Shown here in pieces: positions 1-6,135 of a DNA stretch of 64,000 nt. How positions within the stretch are numbered: position 1 is the stretch's first letter; the number at the start of each line of letters is the position of its first letter. Position numbers and translations under genes: made by a program. The notes under the pieces are model-generated. The model did not search any database. It worked only from the letters and a program-made list of their open reading frames with translations, and had not been told where the DNA came from. Source of the DNA: an uncultured Sutterella sp. (GTDB lineage Bacteria; Pseudomonadota; Gammaproteobacteria; Burkholderiales; Burkholderiaceae_F); the NCBI GenBank assembly GCA_900545335.1, contig UQYP01000001.1, forward strand, positions 1 to 64,000, read 5' to 3'.

Positions 1-343
1 ACGAGGTGGAATCGTCATCAAGGTATCGCCTCAGTACACTTCCCGGACTTGTCCGGTATGTGGGCATGAGTCAAAAGAGAACCGAAAAAGTCAGGCGAAT
101 TTTAAATGTGTGGCTTGCGGTTATCAGGACAATGCCGACATAGTGGGGGCAAAAAATATAAAGGTGCGCGGGCAGCGCATGTCAGCCTGTGGGGAGCTCG
201 GCGAAGAAGGCCGAGCTCGAGTGAATCGGCGAATGGATTCAATCCGTTGCGCGGGTCAGCAGCAGGAACCCATCGAAGTGATCATCGGCGAGAGCCGATG
301 ACACAGTAGGGAATCCTCGCCGTTCACGGCGGGAGGATGTCAA
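1..343 (+). mobile_element. IS200/IS605-family element, right end (partial)
   Basis: The window opens inside an insertion sequence; only its 3' part is visible. It holds the end of tnpB and a right-end hairpin at 316-336 (CTCGCCG, short loop, CGGCGGGAG), followed by GATGTCAA ending at 343. This hairpin-plus-GATGTCAA layout is typical of IS200/IS605 right ends, which carry subterminal hairpins instead of inverted repeats. The left end and any tnpA lie outside the window. The exact boundary at 343 is inferred from the motif, not from a target-site comparison. Confidence 0.75.
2..301 (+). CDS. tnpB: TnpB RNA-guided nuclease, C-terminal fragment
   Basis: About 99 residues of the carboxyl end are visible, reading in from the window edge. 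The four-cysteine zinc ribbon is present (CPVCGH, then FKCVACGYQ), followed by NADIVGAKNI, which carries the last RuvC catalytic aspartate of the TnpB/OrfB family. TnpB is an RNA-guided DNA nuclease that helps retain IS200/IS605 elements. After the RuvC motif there is a tail of about 60 residues rich in charged residues; this part of the DNA probably also encodes the guide RNA scaffold. Whether the gene is intact upstream cannot be seen. Confidence 0.8.
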   Translation, partial: RGGIVIKVSPQYTSRTCPVCGHESKENRKSQANFKCVACGYQDNADIVGAKNIKVRGQRMSACGELGEEGRARVNRRMDSIRCAGQQQEPIEVIIGESR

Positions 344-363
344 ACATCCAAAATACGTGCGCT
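180..363 (+). ncRNA. putative TnpB omega RNA (reRNA) scaffold plus guide
   Basis: In characterised IS200/IS605 elements the guide RNA of TnpB overlaps the 3' end of tnpB and the right-end hairpin, and the guide is the flanking DNA just beyond the element. By that rule the scaffold here would end at about 343, and the guide would be roughly the next 16-20 bases. The 5' limit given is a guess. The sequence shows only the hairpin and the element boundary; the RNA itself is inferred. Confidence 0.4.
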
Positions 364-368
364 ATGAT
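363..368 (+). promoter_or_regulatory. possible -10 element for yeaK
   Basis: TATGAT at 363-368 lies 27 bases before the yeaK start codon. No good -35 sits 16-18 bases upstream; that position falls at the very end of the insertion sequence (around 338-345). The element may therefore have replaced the native -35. Weak evidence from a single hexamer. Confidence 0.2.
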
Positions 369-395
369 GGAGACAATTTTTCATTGAGGTTACAT

Positions 396-899
396 ATGGT
401 TGAAAATGTTTTACAGAAACTGATCGATTTATTCGAAAAGGGCGAGGCCCGATTTCGCGTGCTTGAGCACGCTGAGGCGGGGCAATCAAGCCAATCAGTT
501 GCCGAGATTCGGGGAACAGAATTAGGGCAGGGAGCCAAGGCACTGGTCTGCCACGTAAAGGGCAATGGTCTGAAGCTATACGTTTTAGCGGTTTTGCCCG
601 CCGATAAGCAGGCCGATCTCAGTAAACTGGCTGTCAGTTTAGGTACACGAAGAGCCTCTTTAGCCAGCCCCGATGAAGTGATGGAGTTAACCGGATGCAT
701 TTTCGGAGCCGTCCCGCCGGTGAGTTTTCACCCTGATCTCAAATTAGTCGCTGACCCCAGCCTTTACGAGCGCTACGATGAATTGGCCTTTAATGCCGGC
801 CTTCGTGACCACTCGATCATTATCAGTACCGAAGACTATAAACGCATCGTTCATCCTGAGCTCATTGACTTCTTAAAAGAGGTTCCGCCTGCCGCTTAA
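396..899 (+). CDS. yeaK: YeaK-type aminoacyl-tRNA deacylase (YbaK/EbsC family)
   Basis: The 167-residue product has the same length as E. coli YeaK and shares long recognisable stretches with it (EIRGTELGQGAKALV, LASPDEV, ELTGCIFGAVPP, SFHPDLKLVADP). This YbaK/ProX-like fold removes wrongly attached amino acids from tRNA in the cytoplasm. ATG at 396 was chosen because GAGG at 386-389 sits at good spacing; an upstream GTG at 357 would add 13 residues without a ribosome site. The gene stands alone, about 50 bases after the IS right end, so its expression may be affected by the insertion. Confidence 0.85.
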   Translation: MVENVLQKLIDLFEKGEARFRVLEHAEAGQSSQSVAEIRGTELGQGAKALVCHVKGNGLKLYVLAVLPADKQADLSKLAVSLGTRRASLASPDEVMELTGCIFGAVPPVSFHPDLKLVADPSLYERYDELAFNAGLRDHSIIISTEDYKRIVHPELIDFLKEVPPAA

Positions 900-964
900 C
901 CATTTGATGCTTCTGGGTTTTTGGCGTTAACCCTGACTTTCCAAGTCAGCTAAAAAGGTCTATC

Positions 965-1426
965 ATGCCGATTTTCTTTTTAGCTGACATATTTTTTGCC
1001 ATGATTGAATACGGCACAGTTTTGCAGGCAGCCCTCACCCCGATTACCCTGATTTCCGGTGTAGGACTTCTGTTGGTCTCAATGACCAACCGCTACAACC
1101 ACTCCACTGACCGCCTGCGTCAACTTTTACGGGAAAGTGACGCCATCAAACCGAGAAAAGATGCGGATCTGGATCACGCCATCGAATTAATCTTTTTACG
1201 AGTTCGTCTGCTGCGCAAAGCCATCATGCTCATTGTGCTTTCCGGTATGTTCAGTGCCTTACTCGTGTTAATGAGCATCTTTGAAATTGCCATGGGCGAT
1301 GACCTGATGGTCTTGAAGTCGATTTTGCTTCTCATTGCCATTGCAATGGTTGTCGTTTCAACACTGATTTTTGCCAAAGAAGTCAGCACTTCAATGAAAG
1401 CGCTGGGTTTAAGCGTGCACCACTAA
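965..1426 (+). CDS. DUF2721 membrane protein, copy 1
   Basis: A 153-residue protein with the DUF2721 pattern: an N-terminal hydrophobic segment with TPITLISGVGLLL, then NRYNHSTDRLRQLLRE, a charged amphipathic stretch, and two further hydrophobic segments near residues 80-105 and 115-140. Function of the family is unknown to me; it is an inner-membrane protein with about three helices. AAAGG near 953-957 supports the start at 965; an internal ATG at 1001 would also preserve the domain. It is followed after 10 bases by a paralogue, and both probably share one transcript ending at the hairpin at 1873. Confidence 0.75.
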   Translation: MPIFFLADIFFAMIEYGTVLQAALTPITLISGVGLLLVSMTNRYNHSTDRLRQLLRESDAIKPRKDADLDHAIELIFLRVRLLRKAIMLIVLSGMFSALLVLMSIFEIAMGDDLMVLKSILLLIAIAMVVVSTLIFAKEVSTSMKALGLSVHH

Positions 1427-1436
1427 GGAGACAGAA

Positions 1437-1865
1437 ATGGTCGAATATCATCAGATGCTTGCCACGTCACTGCCTCCGGTGACCCTGATTTCAGGTGTCG
1501 GTCTCTTGCTTTTGGCAATGACCGCTCGTTATAACCACTCAACCAACCGCGTGCGACAGCTTCTTCGCGAGCGCAATTCCATTGCCCCCAGAGAAGACAC
1601 TGATCTTAATCACGAAATTGATTTGATTTTTGAGCGTGCCTCTCTTTTGAGAAAGTCCATTCTGACAGTTGTCCTCTCGGCTACTTTCAGCGGTCTTCAG
1701 GTCTTAGCAGGCATCATTGAATGCTTACTGATGCTCAATCTTGACTATTTAAAACTCGGTGCCCTGATTGTCTCAATCGGCTTTTTACTGATGTCGACCA
1801 TCTACTTTGTGAGAGAAGTCTCTCTTTCCACCAAGGCCATCGGCTTGAGTGTCGAACATCGCTAA
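1437..1865 (+). CDS. DUF2721 membrane protein, copy 2
   Basis: A 142-residue paralogue of the preceding gene. The two share PVTLISGVGLLL, ARYNHSTNRVRQLLRER, an acidic DTDLNHEIDLIFERA-like stretch and the final LSTKAIGLSVEH. The three hydrophobic segments are in the same places. A ribosome site (AAGGAGA, 1425-1431) precedes the ATG. The conserved R-Y-N-H-S-T motif just after the first helix is probably functional because it is kept while loop sequences diverge. No biochemical role is known to me; the pair may form a heteromeric membrane complex (inference). Confidence 0.75.
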   Translation: MVEYHQMLATSLPPVTLISGVGLLLLAMTARYNHSTNRVRQLLRERNSIAPREDTDLNHEIDLIFERASLLRKSILTVVLSATFSGLQVLAGIIECLLMLNLDYLKLGALIVSIGFLLMSTIYFVREVSLSTKAIGLSVEHR

Positions 1866-1872
1866 TCTTTTT

Positions 1873-1905
1873 GCGGCGAGCCGGCTTCTGCTCGCCGCAA
1901 TTTTT
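1873..1905 (+). terminator. intrinsic terminator after the DUF2721 pair
   Basis: A perfect 9-base stem, GCGGCGAGC (1873-1881) and GCTCGCCGC (1890-1898), is followed by AA and TTTTT (1901-1905). It acts for the plus strand only; the other side has no T-run. Confidence 0.85.
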
Positions 1906-1907
1906 GA

Positions 1908-4154
1908 CTACTGCAGGGGACGACCCCAGAAGAAATACAGGGCAGAATCGCCGTCGGTTGTATGCCCCAGCGCCAGATACAAAGGACCGATCAGTGAATC
2001 TGCAGCAACATAGGCACTGAAAGCCTTTTTCCAAACGCCCAAATCTTCATCACTTAAGTAGTCCGGTAAGACATCTTCCTGGACTCTTGCCATTTCATAC
2101 CCGCCACCCAAGTAAAGAGGGAAACCCAACACATCAGTCTGATTGAGCTTTTTCATGAGCATCACACGACCCAAGAACATATCCGAACCGCTGTAGCGGC
2201 CGTAGTAGGCCCCTGACATGTTAAAAAGCCCGCCCAAGGGGTAGCGGCCGGGAATCGTGGAAGAGCCCGCTTTAGCTGACAAAATACTGACCCAACCGTC
2301 TCCCCAATTCCAAGGCCAAAGCGCTTCAACGTAAAAGTCAGAGACTTCTGTGTCGGCAGAGTAATCCATATGCTCGTAGCGCCGGGCCTGAGCATCCAAA
2401 TAAAATCCTCTGGTGGGGAAATTGATGTTATCCAATGTGTCATAACGCCAGGTCAATCCCGCAAAAGCTGCCGTATCATCCAATGTTTCATACCCCGGAA
2501 TATGGCCGACAGATACTTTACTTTTTGCAGAAACGTAGCCCACTTCCGCGGTAAGAACCGATGACTTGCCAAGCTCCAGCCCCAAAGACAAAGAGCCTTC
2601 AAGCGTTTGATTTTTCATTGTGGCTTGGGCTTGGCTTGAGCCGTTATACCAGTCATAACGCTGAGACTCAAAGCGAATTTCCGGCATGATAAAGATAGGG
2701 CTTGCTTCACCCAACGGCTGGTAAAAACTCGTTGAAAAATAACTGTCTTTACCGATTTGCGCTTCATTGCGCCACTCGCCGCCCCAGGAATTTAGCCAAC
2801 CCATCGTATGAGCCAGCAGAAAATCGAAAGTATGTTCCTGGTTAAAGTCTGTGGAAATTTTCCCGCCGATGCGAATAGTGTTGTACCCCCAGGGCTTTTC
2901 CTGCGGTCTCCATACAAGCGTTTGCGTTCCATTGGGGCCCGGCTCAAATTCATACGGAACCAAAGTAAAGTCATCCATCGCCCAAATCCGGGCACTGGCT
3001 TGTGCAATCTGATCCTCAGAGACCGGATGGCTCAAATCCAAATCAGCACTTTTCAGTACTCCGGCCGGATTCACTGTTTTAAGCCCCTCGACCCTCACCT
3101 CGGCAATGGCTCTGGACTCCGGCGGTTTCACGGCAGACTGCCTTTGACTGTTCCAGGCAAGGTAGACATTTTCAGCTACCGCCAAGCGCTTAAGTTCATC
3201 CGTATAAGCTCTGGCACTTTTTTCGCCTGCTTCAATAATTGCTTTTGCTTTATCAAAATCGCCCGCCGTAAACCCTCTCAAATCAGTGGTAATCAAAATA
3301 TCATTTTTTGTGAGAAGCGATTTTGAATGATCGACATTTCTCTCAGTTAATATTCCGACCATCTGTCCCATGACTCCAGCCACGGAATGAATATCTTTGG
3401 ACTTACCCAAGGGTGTTCCGGCATTGACAGCAATAATGATATCGGCTCCCATGGCACGTGCGAGCTCTACCGGTAAATTTTGAGCCAATCCCCCGTCAAC
3501 CAAAACATGTCCCTTAAACGGAAAAGGAGAAAAGGCGCCGGGTACAGACATGGAGGAGCGCATGGCGTCGGCAAGCGTTACGCCTTTTTGCATCACAACC
3601 GCTTCCCCGTTATCCAGATCCGTTGCTACTGCCGCAAAGGAAATCGAAAGCTTTGATAAATCGGTAACGGTGCTGACATGCCTTGTTATAGAGCGTAAAA
3701 AGATCTCCAGATGCTGAGCCGGAACAACCGAGTCCGGCAGCATAATCCCATTATCCGAAAACCCGATTTCTCCGCTTCCCAATCCTTTGAAATCATCCTG
3801 TCTGCGCCGCCAATTCAAATCACTTCTGTCAGGACGCAAGGCAAACATTTCCTGCCAATTCACGCCCAAAATAATGTCCTGCATTTGTTCGACAGAGTAG
3901 CCCGATGCGTATCCACCGCCCACCATCGCCCCCATGCTGGTGCCGGCCACAATATCAATTTTGACGCCTAATTCTTCAAGTACCTTAATGACACCAACAT
4001 GAGAAAAACCCCGGGCTCCGCCGCCCGAGAGCACCAACGCCACTTTCGGTCTGGGCTGCTGAAAGCTTTCAGCTGAGGCACAGGCCGGAGGCGTTGTCCA
4101 CAAAAGGGCAACCATGAAAAACAATGTCAGTGAAAAAAGTGTCGGTTTACGCAT
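1908..4154 (-). CDS. patatin-like phospholipase with POTRA and beta-barrel (type Vd autotransporter-like)
   Basis: A 748-residue exported protein. Residues 1-27 form a signal peptide. The patatin domain has the oxyanion motif GGGARG (44-49), nucleophile motif GTSMG (Ser73) and the dyad partner in DGG (Asp220). Around residues 357-430 is one POTRA-like module (RVEGLKTVNP...), and the remainder alternates in beta-strand fashion to the C-terminus (ends FFWGRPLQ), like an Omp85-type 16-strand barrel. This layout matches PlpD-type Vd autotransporters, in which the barrel secretes the lipase through the outer membrane. The catalytic residues are all present, so an active lipid hydrolase is likely. 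It is divergent from galE. Confidence 0.88.
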   Translation of the reverse strand: MRKPTLFSLTLFFMVALLWTTPPACASAESFQQPRPKVALVLSGGGARGFSHVGVIKVLEELGVKIDIVAGTSMGAMVGGGYASGYSVEQMQDIILGVNWQEMFALRPDRSDLNWRRRQDDFKGLGSGEIGFSDNGIMLPDSVVPAQHLEIFLRSITRHVSTVTDLSKLSISFAAVATDLDNGEAVVMQKGVTLADAMRSSMSVPGAFSPFPFKGHVLVDGGLAQNLPVELARAMGADIIIAVNAGTPLGKSKDIHSVAGVMGQMVGILTERNVDHSKSLLTKNDILITTDLRGFTAGDFDKAKAIIEAGEKSARAYTDELKRLAVAENVYLAWNSQRQSAVKPPESRAIAEVRVEGLKTVNPAGVLKSADLDLSHPVSEDQIAQASARIWAMDDFTLVPYEFEPGPNGTQTLVWRPQEKPWGYNTIRIGGKISTDFNQEHTFDFLLAHTMGWLNSWGGEWRNEAQIGKDSYFSTSFYQPLGEASPIFIMPEIRFESQRYDWYNGSSQAQATMKNQTLEGSLSLGLELGKSSVLTAEVGYVSAKSKVSVGHIPGYETLDDTAAFAGLTWRYDTLDNINFPTRGFYLDAQARRYEHMDYSADTEVSDFYVEALWPWNWGDGWVSILSAKAGSSTIPGRYPLGGLFNMSGAYYGRYSGSDMFLGRVMLMKKLNQTDVLGFPLYLGGGYEMARVQEDVLPDYLSDEDLGVWKKAFSAYVAADSLIGPLYLALGHTTDGDSALYFFWGRPLQ

Positions 4155-4252
4155 AAAACAAATTTCGATTGAGAGCTATCGGTCATCTTAGCGGTTTCTG
4201 CTAAGCTATTGAAGTATCATTGCTTCATCCATTAAACATTTAGGAATTTCCG

Positions 4253-5260
4253 ATGCGTATTTTATTGACTGGCGGCGCGGGCTTTATCGGTTCGCACACG
4301 GCCGTTGAAATGGCTCAAAGCGGTCATGACGTTGTTATTTTCGATAATTTTTCCAATAGCGATGCCTCGGTTTTAGATCGACTGGAAAAAATTCTCGGCT
4401 ACCGTCTGCCCTTTGAAGAGGGCGATATCCGCGACTATGATCGTTTAAAAGAGGTCCTTAGCCGCCACCAAATTGAGGCTGTCGTGCACTTTGCCGGCCT
4501 CAAAGCTGTGGGAGAATCTGTAGAAAAACCCTTGGAATATTTTGACAACAATATTTCGGGAACGATCACGCTTTTGCGTGCGATGAAGGACTTGAATATC
4601 AAGCGAATTATCTTCTCATCAAGCGCGACAGTCTACGGTACTCCTCAGTACCTGCCTCTGGATGAAAACCATCCCCTTTCAGTAACAAACCCCTACGGGC
4701 GAACCAAACTGCAGGTCGAAGAGATTCTGTCCGATCTTTGCGCAAGTGACAGTGACTGGTCTGCTGTCTGCTTAAGATACTTTAACCCAATCGGTGCGCA
4801 TGAAAGCGGTTTAATCGGAGAAAATCCGAGAGGTATTCCGAATAACCTTCTTCCCTATGTTGCGCGAGTGGCTGCCGGGCAGCTTAAAGCCGTTCGGGTA
4901 TTCGGCAATGACTACGATACGCCTGACGGAACCGGAGTGCGCGACTACATCCACGTAGTTGATCTGGCTAAAGGCCATGTCAACGCCGCTCAGTACAGCT
5001 TCTCACACACGGGATGGATCGCCATTAATCTGGGCACAGGAATCGGTTACTCGGTTCTCGACATTATTCATGCTTATGAAAAAGCCTGCGGTAAACCCAT
5101 CCCCTACGAAATCGTGGCTCGCCGCCCAGGCGACGTTGCCAGCAACTGGGCCAATCCCCAACGCGCCCTTGAACTCTTAGGCTGGAGGGCACAGTACGGG
5201 CTCGACGATATGTGCCGTCATTCCTGGGCTTTCCAAAAGAACTGCGCTCAAGCTCAATAG
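4253..5260 (+). CDS. galE: UDP-glucose 4-epimerase
   Basis: A 335-residue extended short-chain dehydrogenase. The NAD motif GGAGFIGSH is at residues 7-15, the catalytic serine lies in SSSATVYG (about 122-129) and the YxxxK pair is Tyr148/Lys152 (NPYGRTK). GalE interconverts UDP-glucose and UDP-galactose in the cytoplasm, supplying galactose for surface polysaccharide. AGGAATTTCCG just upstream supports the ATG at 4253. The stop codon overlaps the converging rfbD end by 7 bases, which fits a shared sugar-nucleotide role although the two are not co-transcribed. Confidence 0.95.
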   Translation: MRILLTGGAGFIGSHTAVEMAQSGHDVVIFDNFSNSDASVLDRLEKILGYRLPFEEGDIRDYDRLKEVLSRHQIEAVVHFAGLKAVGESVEKPLEYFDNNISGTITLLRAMKDLNIKRIIFSSSATVYGTPQYLPLDENHPLSVTNPYGRTKLQVEEILSDLCASDSDWSAVCLRYFNPIGAHESGLIGENPRGIPNNLLPYVARVAAGQLKAVRVFGNDYDTPDGTGVRDYIHVVDLAKGHVNAAQYSFSHTGWIAINLGTGIGYSVLDIIHAYEKACGKPIPYEIVARRPGDVASNWANPQRALELLGWRAQYGLDDMCRHSWAFQKNCAQAQ

Positions 5261-6135
5261 TATGACCTTAAAGTCGCACCCAATGCCTCTTGCCAGGGGC
5301 GGGGTGCGATTTTTAAATCTCTGCAGAGTTTCTCAGTATTGAGCTTACAGTTCAGAGGTCTGGACTGGGTCTGAAAAAAATCATCCGTTTTCGCAGCGGT
5401 CAGCTTTTTATCAAACGCCCAGGAAACTTCGTTTTGCTGCAGCTGCCTGATTACTTCCTGAGCACATTGAAAGCGGGAACAAAAACCGCTGTTTGCAAAG
5501 TGATAAATTCCGGTTAGAGTTTGCCCTTTACAGAATTCCGTGAGTGTTTTCAAAATCACTTCCGCTGCGTCATGAGCTGCTGTGGGACTGCCCCACTGAT
5601 CATCAACAACAACGATTTCCTGCTGTGTTTTAAGACGCTCTGCAATCGCTGTGATGAAATTTTTATGTAACGGAGCATGAAGCCAGCTCAGTCTCAAGAT
5701 TAAGGCCGAGTCATTTTGCTCTGTAACAGCCCTTTCACCCAAAAGCTTTGTCACGCCGTACGCGTTGATCGGATCGGCAGCATCATCCTCGCTCCAAGGA
5801 TTACTGCCTGAACCGTTAAACACATAATCGGTACTTAAGTGAATAAAGTACGCACCGATATCGGCTGCCGTGCGGGCCATCATTTTCGGAGCCTCAGCGT
5901 TGATGATTTTCGCTTTTTCAAAATCGGTTTGAGCCTCATCAACCGCCGTAAAAGCCGCAGCGTTAACGATCGCCTGCGGTTTTACCTCTTTTAAAAATCG
6001 GCCGATTGCATTGGGATTTAAAAGATCACCCTGAGGAAGTGAGCGATCGGGACAAATCCATTCAATATCGTCACAGTCTGCCTTTAAAAGCGCTTCTCCC
6101 ACCTGACCGCTTTGACCGAAAAGCACCGCTCGCAT
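5254..6135 (-). CDS. rfbD: dTDP-4-dehydrorhamnose reductase
   Basis: A 293-residue RmlD-type reductase: GQSGQVG nucleotide motif near the N-terminus, NAAAFTAVDEAQ, STDYVFNG, and YGVTKLLGE carrying the YxxxK pair. It makes dTDP-L-rhamnose by reducing the 4-keto group in the last pathway step. The ATG at 6135 shares its A with the uvrA TAA stop (TAATG) and has GGGAG 7 bases upstream, so translation is probably coupled to uvrA; an in-frame ATG 12 bases upstream is less well placed. rfbA, rfbB and rfbC are not nearby, so the rest of the pathway must be encoded elsewhere or is missing. Confidence 0.9.
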   Translation of the reverse strand: MRAVLFGQSGQVGEALLKADCDDIEWICPDRSLPQGDLLNPNAIGRFLKEVKPQAIVNAAAFTAVDEAQTDFEKAKIINAEAPKMMARTAADIGAYFIHLSTDYVFNGSGSNPWSEDDAADPINAYGVTKLLGERAVTEQNDSALILRLSWLHAPLHKNFITAIAERLKTQQEIVVVDDQWGSPTAAHDAAEVILKTLTEFCKGQTLTGIYHFANSGFCSRFQCAQEVIRQLQQNEVSWAFDKKLTAAKTDDFFQTQSRPLNCKLNTEKLCRDLKIAPRPWQEALGATLRSYY

